Origin: Acidobacteriota bacterium
Lineage (GTDB): Bacteria; Acidobacteriota; Blastocatellia; Chloracidobacteriales; Chloracidobacteriaceae
Reading direction: 5' to 3'
Assembly: GCA_016208495.1 (NCBI GenBank)
Contig: JACQXX010000055.1
Coordinates: forward strand, 21,469-85,468
DNA length: 64,000 bases
Every line of letters begins with the position of its first letter. Position 1 is the stretch's first letter. The notes beneath the pieces are model-generated. The model worked only from the letters and a program-made list of their open reading frames with translations. It made no database searches and was not told the DNA's origin. Positions 8,706-15,867 of the stretch are shown here, piece after piece. A program made the translations under genes and the position numbers.

Positions 8706-10175
8706 ATGTCCTGGTCTATCCGAACCAAACTCACCCTCTGGTATTTGAGCATTGTCGGAGCGGCGCTGCTGATCCTGGGAGGTGTGCTCTATTTTTTCCT
8801 CTCACAAACATTTCTGAATCTGGTTGATTCATCGCTTCAATTTCATGTTCAAGCCCTGGCGGCAAATGCCAGCGGTAACCCGACCGTGGAAAATGATACT
8901 GAGTTTGCTGAGTCACCGGCTGTTCCCGCATCCCCCGAATCTGGTGGGCTGGTGCTCCCGCCACAATTGATTCAGTTTGTAGATGAAACCGGAAATGTGT
9001 CGCAACAGGTGCTGGAGCAGTCAGAACAGACGTTGCTTGGCAAATCACCCTCCCGACCCCTTGGTAACTGGCGGCAGGCGGGTCGGCTTTCAACTCCGTA
9101 TTTTGAAACGATTGAACTGGATCGCGGTCATCGCCTGCGATTGGCAACGTTGGCTGTTCGGAGCGAAGGCCAGTTGGAATTATTTATTACGGTTGGGCAG
9201 GAGCTAGATGGGTTGATCCGGCTCCAGAACACGGTTTTAGAAGTTGTCGGCGTCAGTATCCCGATTATTCTGGTGTTGTTGGGGAGTGGTGGGTGGCTGC
9301 TTGTGAGGCAGACGCTCAGGCCGGTTGATCAGTTGACCCGTGCCGCTCAACGAATTGGGGAAGGGAACCTGCGGGAACTGGTTCAGACGCCGAAAACAGG
9401 CGATGAACTGGCGCGCCTGGCCGAAACATTTAATCAGATGATCACCCGACTCAACGTTGCTTTTGAACGACAGCGTCAATTTACGGCGGATGCGTCACAC
9501 GAATTTCGCACGCCGTTGGCGATTATGCGGAGCGAACTTGAACTTGCCTTGCAGCGAGAACGACCGGCGGAAGATTACCAGCAAACCCTTGAAAGCCTGC
9601 TTGAAGAAACTCGGCGATTAAACAAACTGGTTGATGATCTGTTGACACTGGCCAGATCAGATAGTGGCGAGCTGGCGTTGGAATCAAGTCCCATTGATTT
9701 GGGAGTGCTCTGTGAAGAAGTTATTGATGCCTTCACGCCGCTGGCGGAACTTCGCGAACAACAGTTACGCCGGATCGTGCCCGACGGAAAAGCCCTGGTT
9801 CCTGGAGACCGTCAGTGGTTACGGAGATTGCTCCTCAATTTGCTGGATAATGCCCTCAAATACACTCCTCCTGGTGGGCAAATCGAACTCAAGGTTGAGG
9901 TTATGCCTGAAGATACATTGCATCAACCACGGATTCGGGTGGTGATTTGTGATACAGGACCTGGTATTCCAAAGGAAGATCGGGAACGAATCTTTGACCG
10001 GTTTTATCGTCATTGCCATACTGGAAGCAACGAACAAGGCGGGTTTGGATTAGGGTTGTCTATTTGTCGGTGGATTGCTCAAGCCCATCATGGAACCTTG
10101 AAATTATTGGAAAGTGAACACGGGGCGGTTTTCGAGGTAGTACTTCCAGGAATGAAGAACCCATCTAGTGGTTAG
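8706..10175 (+). CDS. Sensor histidine kinase (HAMP-HisKA-HATPase)
   Basis: 489 residues. Transmembrane segments lie near residues 12-34 and 178-201 and enclose an extracytoplasmic sensor region. They are followed by a HAMP linker (LRPVDQLTRAAQRIGEGNL), the phospho-acceptor His265 in DASHEFRTPLAIM, and a Bergerat ATPase with NLLDNALKYT, DTGPGIP and GFGLGLSICRWI. It is a membrane two-component kinase. No response regulator is directly adjacent; the nearest is the PhoB-like one at 11677, which has its own kinase. The last codons (Ser-Ser-Gly-stop) are made by the TTAGTGG repeat array that begins at 10166, so the repeat probably created the present C-terminus. Confidence 0.92.
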   Translation: MSWSIRTKLTLWYLSIVGAALLILGGVLYFFLSQTFLNLVDSSLQFHVQALAANASGNPTVENDTEFAESPAVPASPESGGLVLPPQLIQFVDETGNVSQQVLEQSEQTLLGKSPSRPLGNWRQAGRLSTPYFETIELDRGHRLRLATLAVRSEGQLELFITVGQELDGLIRLQNTVLEVVGVSIPIILVLLGSGGWLLVRQTLRPVDQLTRAAQRIGEGNLRELVQTPKTGDELARLAETFNQMITRLNVAFERQRQFTADASHEFRTPLAIMRSELELALQRERPAEDYQQTLESLLEETRRLNKLVDDLLTLARSDSGELALESSPIDLGVLCEEVIDAFTPLAELREQQLRRIVPDGKALVPGDRQWLRRLLLNLLDNALKYTPPGGQIELKVEVMPEDTLHQPRIRVVICDTGPGIPKEDRERIFDRFYRHCHTGSNEQGGFGLGLSICRWIAQAHHGTLKLLESEHGAVFEVVLPGMKNPSSG

Positions 10176-10261
10176 TGATTAGTGGTTAGTGGTTAGAAAT
10201 CAATACCTTCCAAGAACCAAGAACCAAGAACCAAGAACCAAGAACCAACCACTAATCACTA
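10166..10261. repeat. TTAGTGG / AAGAACC heptamer composite
   Basis: TTAGTGG units at 10166-10196 are followed by the core AAATCAATACCTTCC, five tandem AAGAACC units (10211-10247) and reverse-complement CCACTAA units. It has the same order as the repeats at 8619-8693 and 18915-18985. It overlaps the stop codon of the upstream kinase gene. Confidence 0.85.
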
Positions 10262-10533
10262 ATGCCAGTGAAGGGTTGAAGTGTTTTTTGGTTTTCATCC
10301 TGAAGGGATGGAGTAAGGTGAGCCGGTGGTCAGCGTCGCTTTGGACGCGCCACCACCGGCTGCGGGTCATCTCCAATCCAAATTTCCCCGCCCGGCCAGC
10401 CGCCGCCGTAGGCGGCGGCTGGCCGGGCGGGGGTGAGGAGGCGACGTTTTCCCAGGGTTGCACCCTGGGCTACGAGCCTGCCACCCGCTTCGCGGGTTCA
10501 AATCCGCTCATTTTTTCAACTCTTCACTGGCAT
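10262..10533. repeat. Multi-hairpin terminal-inverted-repeat element (copy 2)
   Basis: The 272-bp element starts ATGCCAGTGAAGGGTTGAAG and ends with the complement of ATGCCAGTGAAGAGTTGAA. It shares the modules CCGGTGGTCAGCG...CGCCACCACCGG and CCCTGGGCTACGAGCC with copy 1. It also carries an extra perfect hairpin with 22-bp arms and a 3-base loop (10386-10407 and 10411-10432). CCCAGGGTTGCACCCTGGG and ACCCGCTTCGCGGGT are further stem-loops. It is flanked at 10534-10557 by CCACTAA units. There is no coding sequence, and MITE-like mobility is only inferred. Confidence 0.75.
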
Positions 10534-10812
10534 CACTAACCACTAACCACTAACCACATTCTTCATTTGGTTTCCCGCTTCGTCACATGGATGTAACAGG
10601 ACTTTCTTAGATTGCAACCAAAGTGCCCCACCACAATTTTTTCGATCAGATCACTCACAACGAGCAGGCACGTGGCAATCCATCAGTTTGCAGGCTGGCA
10701 GGTTTGGAGGTTCGATTTTTAGGGTTCGGAAAGTGGTATTAGCCCAAGGCAGACACCCGGCCACTTTTGGTATACTCTAAACAAATTTCTTTTTTGAGGA
10801 TCCTCCCCCCCA
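10534..10812. other. Upstream region of phoU
   Basis: After the CCACTAA units at 10534-10557 the rest contains a possible Pho box (10581-10598) and a TATACT -10-like hexamer at 10771-10776 without a convincing -35. Nothing else was recognised. Confidence 0.4.
10581..10598 (+). promoter_or_regulatory. Candidate Pho box
   Basis: CGTCACA and TGTAACA are 7-bp direct repeats separated by 4 bp, the 11-bp periodicity used by PhoB-type regulators. The site is about 215 bp upstream of phoU. Only one repeat pair is present, so this is a weak call. Confidence 0.35.
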
Positions 10813-11523
10813 ATGAATACCTACGTGACGCAAGCCGAATTAAACCAGTTGCGCGATAAGTTTCTTCTGTTTGGCGGCCAGGCTGAAGTGGCTATTGCCC
10901 AGGCCACGCAGGCACTTGTTCATCGAGATTCTGGACTGGCCCGACTGGTGATTGATGAAGATGACGAAATTGACACCATCGAATCCGAAATTGATCAGAT
11001 GTGTGTTGACCTGTTGCGGTTTCGGAATTCTTCGGATGATGATTTACGGTTCATCGTGAGTATTGTCCGGGCGACACCAATGGTGGAAAGAATCGCCGAT
11101 CATGCCGTCAATATCGCCCGGCATACGCTCAAGCTCAACAATGAGCCTCAACTCAAGCCCTATATTGATCTCCCCCGTATGGCTGACATCGTTCACCACA
11201 TGCTGATTGATGCCCTGGATGCGATGGCCCAACACGATGCGAAACGGGCGCGAAGTATCATTTTGAATGACAAGGAAGTTGATCGGCTCTATCGCCGCAT
11301 TTTTGATGAACTCCTGCTGTTTATGTCTAACGATGCTTCCTGTGTCGTCCGGGCGGCTGAACTGCTGTTTGTGATCAAGCATCTGGAGCGCATTGCCGAC
11401 TATGTCACCAACATCTGTGAACAGGTGGTGTATATGGTCGAAGGCAGCAACATCAAGCATTGCAATAATCTTCGACTCTCTGGGGATGAGTCGGAAAACA
11501 GCGGATTGAACCTGGCCTGGTAA
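10813..11523 (+). CDS. phoU: Phosphate signalling protein PhoU
   Basis: 236 residues with the two tandem three-helix PhoU repeats. Each repeat carries the metal-binding pattern: VERIADHAVNIARHT near residue 96 and LERIADYVTNICEQVVY near residue 196. PhoU links the phosphate transporter to the PhoR kinase and keeps the Pho regulon off when phosphate is plentiful. It is followed by a PhoB-like regulator and a PhoR-like kinase, which supports this role. The pstSCAB transporter genes are not in the window. The start ATG follows TTTTGAGGATCCTCC. Confidence 0.93.
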   Translation: MNTYVTQAELNQLRDKFLLFGGQAEVAIAQATQALVHRDSGLARLVIDEDDEIDTIESEIDQMCVDLLRFRNSSDDDLRFIVSIVRATPMVERIADHAVNIARHTLKLNNEPQLKPYIDLPRMADIVHHMLIDALDAMAQHDAKRARSIILNDKEVDRLYRRIFDELLLFMSNDASCVVRAAELLFVIKHLERIADYVTNICEQVVYMVEGSNIKHCNNLRLSGDESENSGLNLAW

Positions 11524-11676
11524 GGGGGATGGCGACCAGGTTGGCGTGTGAATACCTGGAAAGCCTGGTGTTTTATGGGGTTTCAGGAAGTGAATTCACG
11601 GCTTGTTGTGTTTGCCGACAACCATCGTAGCCGCAGATAACCCCCCAATCAGCCAGTTGTAATTTTGGAAGTACCT

Positions 11677-12381
11677 ATGAAAAAAAACATTGTTGTCATT
11701 GAAGATGACCTGGATATAGCTCAATCCATTCGGTATAACCTGGAACGAGAAGGCGGGTTTCAGGTACGAATTGCTTCAACCGGGGAAACCGGGTTACGGA
11801 GCGTGCTGGAGCATCCACCCAGCCTGATCATTCTCGACATCAACCTGCCTTTGATGAACGGCTTTGAAATCTGCCGCCGGTTGCGCCGCGAAGAAACGAC
11901 CTCCCAAATTCCAATCATTATGTTGACAGCCCGCATGGACGAAACCGACAAGGTGCATGGGCTCAGTCTTGGGGCGGATGATTACATCACCAAACCATTC
12001 AGTGTCCGTGAGTTGATCGCCCGTGTCTATGCCGTCTTACGCCGAAGCGAAGGTGAATCCACCGCACCAGTCTACGACGATGGAACGCTCTTTATTGATT
12101 ACGCGCATTTCATTGTCCGGTGTAGTGGACAGGAAGTTAATTTGACACGCAAGGAATTTGGATTGTTGAAGTTGCTGGCTCAAAGCAAAGGTCGTGTCCT
12201 GACGCGTGAATATCTGTTGGATCGCGTCTGGGGGATTGACTACGACGGCGAAACCCGAACCCTGGATGTTCACATCCGACGGTTGCGACAAAAGCTGGGC
12301 ATTGAAGGCTATATTGAAACGGCAGTTGGGATTGGCTATCGCTTTGTTGAAGTTCGCAAGCCAATCGTCGCCGCAACCTGA
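11677..12381 (+). CDS. phoB: PhoB-like response regulator (OmpR family)
   Basis: 234 residues from ATG 11677, with GGAAG five bases upstream; a TTG twelve bases earlier is less likely. The receiver domain has the acidic pair EDD near residue 10, phospho-acceptor Asp54 in LIILDINLPLMNG, the switch threonine in MLTAR and Lys in YITKPF. The C-terminal winged helix ends in RTLDVHIRRLRQKLG and GIGYRF, diagnostic of OmpR/PhoB DNA-binding domains. It lies between phoU and a PAS kinase, so control of phosphate genes is the likely role. The next gene starts 23 bp downstream. Confidence 0.9.
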   Translation: MKKNIVVIEDDLDIAQSIRYNLEREGGFQVRIASTGETGLRSVLEHPPSLIILDINLPLMNGFEICRRLRREETTSQIPIIMLTARMDETDKVHGLSLGADDYITKPFSVRELIARVYAVLRRSEGESTAPVYDDGTLFIDYAHFIVRCSGQEVNLTRKEFGLLKLLAQSKGRVLTREYLLDRVWGIDYDGETRTLDVHIRRLRQKLGIEGYIETAVGIGYRFVEVRKPIVAAT

Positions 12382-12404
12382 TTTCCCACCCACCCACACC
12401 TATC

Positions 12405-13475
12405 ATGGAATCGCCACCAAACCAGTATTCACCAGCCTTAATGCAGGCGGTGCTCGGGTCACTTCGCGAAGGCATTCTGGTTATTGACCAGGATACCAAT
12501 ATTGTTCTCTATAACCAGGCGGCCTCTGAGATTTTTAAACTCCGGTTGCAGGATGCGTCCGGGCGGCTCCTCCGCCTGGTTGATGCCACCCGCAACAAAA
12601 CCATTCATCAGGGGTTTCGCAAGGTTCTTCAGGATGGCACCCCGTTTGAAGGTGAAGTCGAATTTCTCAACAGCCAGACCCGCACATATAGCTTTCGAGC
12701 AACTCCACTGTTATTAGCCCCAGGAAATACAGTAAACGGCGCCATTGGTGTATTTTCCGATATTTCCCAGTTGGTGAAATTAGAACGTGTCCGACGCGAA
12801 TTTTTTGCCAATCTGTCACACGAACTGCGCACTCCGTTGACTTCCATTCTGGTGTATGTGGAAACACTCCTCGATGGGGCGATTTATGACATTGATTACA
12901 ATGTCGAGTTTCTTCAGATCATCAACAAGCACGGCAAACGCATGTTGAATCTGGTCAAAGATATTGCCGATCTTTCGGCGATTGAAGGTGGCGAGGTTTC
13001 AATTACATTGACGGATGTTGATCTCAAAGCTTTTGTCGAAAATCTGGCCACACTGGTTTCCGCCGAAGTTGAGGAACAAAATTTGACGTTCACCAACGCT
13101 GTACCTGCCGGTATTCGAGTCTTTGCCGATACCAAAAGCCTGGAACAAGTTCTGATGAATCTCATTGTGAATGCCATCCGGTTTAATCGTCCGAAAGGAA
13201 GCATCACCCTGAGTGCCCGGTTGGAAGACCCGGAGCATGTGGTCATCACTGTGAAGGATACCGGGATTGGGATGGACGCCCACCATCTGCCCAGGATTTT
13301 TGAGCGCCTGTACCGGGTTGATAAATCACGTTCACAGGAAACTGGTGGTACGGGGCTGGGGCTGGCAATTGTGAAACACCTGGTTCACACCAACCATGGC
13401 GACATCTCGGTCGAAAGCACTCCCAACGAAGGAACTTCATTTCATATCAAGTTGTTGTGCCCGCCACAGGCGTGA
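12405..13475 (+). CDS. phoR: PhoR-like PAS histidine kinase without membrane segments
   Basis: 356 residues. An N-terminal PAS domain (residues about 10-115, with GILVIDQDTNIVLYNQAASE) is followed by HisKA with His139 in FFANLSHELRTPLTSILVY and a HATPase domain with NLIVNAIRF, DTGIGM and GTGLGLAIVKHLV. The spacing and the SHELRTPLTS box match PhoR kinases. Unlike the classical membrane PhoR, no hydrophobic N-terminal segment is visible, so it must read phosphate status from the cytoplasm, probably through PhoU. It is directly downstream of phoB. The stop codon runs straight into GAATGAA repeats. Confidence 0.87.
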   Translation: MESPPNQYSPALMQAVLGSLREGILVIDQDTNIVLYNQAASEIFKLRLQDASGRLLRLVDATRNKTIHQGFRKVLQDGTPFEGEVEFLNSQTRTYSFRATPLLLAPGNTVNGAIGVFSDISQLVKLERVRREFFANLSHELRTPLTSILVYVETLLDGAIYDIDYNVEFLQIINKHGKRMLNLVKDIADLSAIEGGEVSITLTDVDLKAFVENLATLVSAEVEEQNLTFTNAVPAGIRVFADTKSLEQVLMNLIVNAIRFNRPKGSITLSARLEDPEHVVITVKDTGIGMDAHHLPRIFERLYRVDKSRSQETGGTGLGLAIVKHLVHTNHGDISVESTPNEGTSFHIKLLCPPQA

Positions 13476-13613
13476 AGAATTGAGAATGAAGAATGAAGAA
13501 AGTGCTGGTGCTTTTTCGAAAAGTTTATTCTTCAGTCCGAGTTCTTCAGCCTGAGTTCTTCAGCCCCAAGCCCCAAGCCCTGGTTTTTTCAGCCCGCTTT
13601 CTTCAGCCCCAAC
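13474..13613. repeat. GAATGAA and CTTCAGCCC-type repeat cluster
   Basis: GAAGAAT/GAATGAA units follow the kinase stop codon. Then come repeated TTCTTCAGCC(C/T)GAG units and CCCAAGCCCCAAGCCC, with a final CTTCAGCCCC near 13609. It belongs to the same family as clusters at 14697, 26896, 36539, 40641 and 51801. Confidence 0.75.
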
Positions 13614-13616
13614 CAT

Positions 13617-13658
13617 GAAAAAAGGCTGTGTGAGTCGCTCATCGCGTTCACACAGCCT
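13617..13658 (-). terminator. Intrinsic terminator on the minus strand
   Basis: Perfect 11-bp stem AGGCTGTGTGA/TCACACAGCCT (13623-13633 with 13648-13658). In the minus-strand direction it is followed by six U residues. It ends transcripts coming from the zinc-ribbon gene at 13872-14237 or from the RNA in between. Confidence 0.8.
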
Positions 13659-13869
13659 ATGGCTGCAATATCATTTCTGCACGCCTCTCCCTTCAATAGA
13701 GTTAACTTGCACCACGTAGCCTTGATGAACCCCTTAGGAGAAGAACCCCGTGTTCGACCTGGACCCATTGTGCCTTTTGATTACCTTGGCGTGCCCGCTT
13801 GTAAAGATCGGTGGGTGAACTGCAAAAGAATGTCACCCGAGTTGAGAGGAGAACGGTTAACCTGGGCAG
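13659..13869 (-). ncRNA. Candidate structured RNA or structured 3'UTR, family unknown
   Basis: This 210-nt minus-strand stretch lies between the stop of the zinc-ribbon gene and a strong terminator and has no credible frame. Minus-strand pairings seen: a 6-bp hairpin GGGTGA/TCACCC near 13820-13845, and a long-range 7-bp pair GCACGCC/GGCGTGC (about 13787-13793 with 13681-13687). The latter encloses about 90 nt with further short stems (GGCAC/GTGC and GAAC/GTTC). This shape, a long rod closed by a stem and ended by a terminator, is loosely like 6S RNA, but I cannot match the sequence to any family. It could also be an attenuated 3'UTR. Confidence 0.35.
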
Positions 13870-13871
13870 GT

Positions 13872-14237
13872 TTATGCCGCAGGATGGGTGGCTAACTGCG
13901 CAACTGGGGTCAGTTCGACCGGTTGCATCTTCAAAAAACAGTCACGGCAATAAACGGGACGGCCCTGCGTTGGCAGGAAGGGAACCGTCGTTTTGACACT
14001 GCATTGAGCACATTCGACCGCCACCTGAATCCGAGGACGGCTACCATCGGTGCTCATGGCGGAAAGCAAGGCATTAAAGCGTTCGTTTTTCTTGATTTTG
14101 CAACACTTGCAGCGTTTGGGGGTATTTTTCAGTCCTTTATCCGCAAAAAACAATTGCTCACCAGCCGTAAATACAAAATCACTTCCACATTCGACGCACT
14201 GAATTGATTTATCTTCGTACTCTTTGATCTCTTCCAT
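13872..14237 (-). CDS. Two-domain zinc-ribbon protein
   Basis: 121 residues with two four-cysteine zinc sites. Cys14/Cys17 pair with Cys43/Cys46 in the zf-trcl-like N-terminal domain (IQCVECGSDFVFTAGEQ...PKRCKCC). Cys76/Cys79 pair with Cys97/Cys100 in a domain of the CxxC...VPFLPTQGRPVYCRDCF type. Both modules recur in bacterial small zinc proteins of unknown role, some linked to translation or stress. A good promoter lies about 250 bp upstream, giving a long 5' leader with several inverted repeats built on CAGAC/GTCTG. The start ATG is preceded by GAGGAG. Confidence 0.85.
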   Translation of the reverse strand: MEEIKEYEDKSIQCVECGSDFVFTAGEQLFFADKGLKNTPKRCKCCKIKKNERFNALLSAMSTDGSRPRIQVAVECAQCSVKTTVPFLPTQGRPVYCRDCFLKMQPVELTPVAQLATHPAA

Positions 14238-14485
14238 AATGTTCTTCGACTCCTCTAATGACTATAAGGCGCTTTTGCTCACACGATAAGTGCAGAGCAG
14301 GGTGTAGACACGTGCAAACGGGCAGACTTCGTCCCCGGATCGCCATCTGAAACCTGTCTGAAAACAAAAAACAGGCAGACCTCGACCGAAGCATTCAGAC
14401 CCCCGTCTGAATACCTTTCCGATTCCCCCTGGCTCGATTTGTGTTGGATTACTAAAGAGTGAAAAGGTGTCTGTTGACAATCATT

Positions 14486-14514
14486 TATGTATCCGAAGTT
14501 AAAGTGATTGTCAA
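14486..14514 (-). promoter_or_regulatory. Sigma-70-type promoter for the zinc-ribbon gene
   Basis: On the minus strand TTGACA (14509-14514), a 17-bp spacer and TACATA (14486-14491). The site is also an inverted repeat: TTGACAATCAYTT occurs on both strands at 14474-14515, so it could bind a dimeric regulator or fire in both directions. The leader to the ATG would be about 240 nt. Confidence 0.65.
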
Positions 14515-14696
14515 GCATTTTGTCTGGCGCTTTTCCCTGGTTTGACCTGTCATGGGCCGCAACTAATTGATTTTTCAATAAGAAAGAGGCTGTGAAGAGT
14601 AACGCCTTTTTTTCTCGATATTTAGTCTTGATGACCTAGTGTAACACTTGAGATTTGAAGAAAAATGAATTTTTCTAGTGTTCTGAACTAAAAAAA

Positions 14697-14800
14697 CCAG
14701 GGCTTGGGGCTTGGGGCAAAGGAAGGGATGAAGGATGAGGGATGAAATAAAACCAATTCTTCAGCCCGAAGTTTTCAGCCCTGAGCCTGAGGACTGAGAC
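14697..14800. repeat. GGCTTGG / TTCAGCCC repeat composite
   Basis: GGCTTGG units (14700-14716) face CTTCAGCCCGAAG...TCAGCCCTGAG on the other side of a core reading GGGATGAAGGATGAGGGATG and then AAATAAAACC. The complement of this core recurs at 36597-36622. Confidence 0.75.
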
Positions 14801-14807
14801 ATCATGA

Positions 14808-15122
14808 AACTCCGTTGCGGAAAGGTCGGTTTTCGCCCGGATGGGCGGTGGAAAGTAGCCGGTGGGCAACCTGCTTTGAGGCGCACCCTCCGGAATCCAA
14901 GCCCCGGCAGGTTCGCGCCCGGATGGGCGCTGGATCAAAATCTCAACGGGTTTACAGAATTGAGAATATCTGACCGGCACAATTTTCCAGCGCCCATCCG
15001 GGCGCGAACAGAATCAGACCGAAGATCCGGTGGTGTGCCCAAAGCGGCAAACCACCGGCTACTCTCCGTCGCCCATCCGGGCGGAAACTGTCAAGCTCAA
15101 GCAACCTTTCTGCAACGGAGTT
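14808..15122. repeat. 315-bp long imperfect palindrome with terminal inverted repeats
   Basis: The ends are 19-bp inverted copies with one mismatch (AACTCCGTTGCGGAAAGGT at 14808-14826 against 15104-15122). Inner pairs follow in order: GTAGCCGGTGG with CCACCGGCTAC, and GCGCCCGGATGGGCGCTGGA with TCCAGCGCCCATCCGGGCGC. Nearly the whole element is thus self-complementary. Open frames inside it look like by-products of the palindrome. No transposase or target-site duplication was identified. It occupies the middle of a gene-free stretch from 14515 to 15138. Confidence 0.8.
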
Positions 15123-15138
15123 CCGCCCTTCTTTAGGT

Positions 15139-15168
15139 TTGACGTGCCTTGAATTTGGTAGGCATAAT
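15139..15168 (+). promoter_or_regulatory. Sigma-70-type promoter upstream of nfeD-SPFH
   Basis: TTGACG (15139-15144), 18-bp spacer, CATAAT (15163-15168), about 155 bp before the nfeD start. The remaining leader to 15322 shows nothing else except the short tandem ACAACTGACAACTGAC. Confidence 0.5.
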
Positions 15169-15322
15169 GAAGCCGGCAATTCACCATTGCGACTCAAGCT
15201 CAATTGCAACTGATCTGTTCTGATTCACAGTCAATCAACCTGTTGAACAATCTGGGTTTATCAACAACTGACAACTGACAACAAACCAGGATCATTTCAA
15301 CCCAACACAGTATCATCCGCTT

Positions 15323-15805
15323 ATGGAATATTTATGGGTGGTTTGGGCACTTCTGGCCGTCGCCTTTATTGTGGCTGAGATCTTTACCACAGGGTTTGTG
15401 CTGCTCTGGTTTGGAATTGGGGCGATTCTGGCTGCGCTCCTGGCACTGGCAGGAGTTGGTGGTCTTGGGTTGCAAACCCTTGTTTTCTTATTTACCTCCA
15501 TTGTCTTGACGGCAGCTTCGCGCACGATCTTTTTGAAATATCTGGTTACGGATACTGATCGCTCTTCGCTCAGAGTTGGCACGGGTAGTTTACCTGGCCA
15601 GCGTGGAGTGGTGGTGACGCCCAGTCAGGGGGCCCTCAGAGAAGGGGAAATCAAGGTCTACGGCTCGATTTGGAAGGCGATCCCTGAAGAGGACATTGAT
15701 CTCCTCCAGGAAGGTGAAGAGGTCGAGATTGCTCGTGTGGACGGCAATAGTCTCTATGTGCGCAAGCCCCGTCGTGAACCATCGTGGCGCGAGTTGGAAA
15801 AATAA
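15323..15805 (+). CDS. NfeD-family membrane protein
   Basis: 160 residues. Three or four hydrophobic segments (residues 5-75) starting MEYLWVVWALLAVAFIVAEI, then a soluble OB-fold domain (GQRGVVVTPSQGALREGEIKVYGSIWKA...GEEVEIARVDGNSLYVRK). This is the short NfeD form without the ClpP-like protease domain. Such proteins partner with SPFH (stomatin-like) proteins in membrane-domain and protease control, and one lies 62 bp downstream. Confidence 0.92.
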   Translation: MEYLWVVWALLAVAFIVAEIFTTGFVLLWFGIGAILAALLALAGVGGLGLQTLVFLFTSIVLTAASRTIFLKYLVTDTDRSSLRVGTGSLPGQRGVVVTPSQGALREGEIKVYGSIWKAIPEEDIDLLQEGEEVEIARVDGNSLYVRKPRREPSWRELEK

Positions 15806-15867
15806 ACTCTGCTCAAAACAGATAAGCCTTTGCTTGGTGAAAGGTACATCTGAAAGGGGGATTTCTC

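Noticed and set aside
10189..10539. Frames on both strands across the repeat and hairpin element
   Set aside because: The translations consist of repeated short words (for example VLGSW repeats) produced by the AAGAACC arrays.
13659..13895. Plus-strand frame of 78 residues opposite the candidate RNA
   Set aside because: No ribosome site and no recognisable composition; it overlaps the end of the zinc-ribbon gene on the other strand.
14804..15209. Open frames on both strands in the 315-bp palindrome
   Set aside because: They come from the G/C-rich self-complementary element and show no protein-like composition or ribosome sites.
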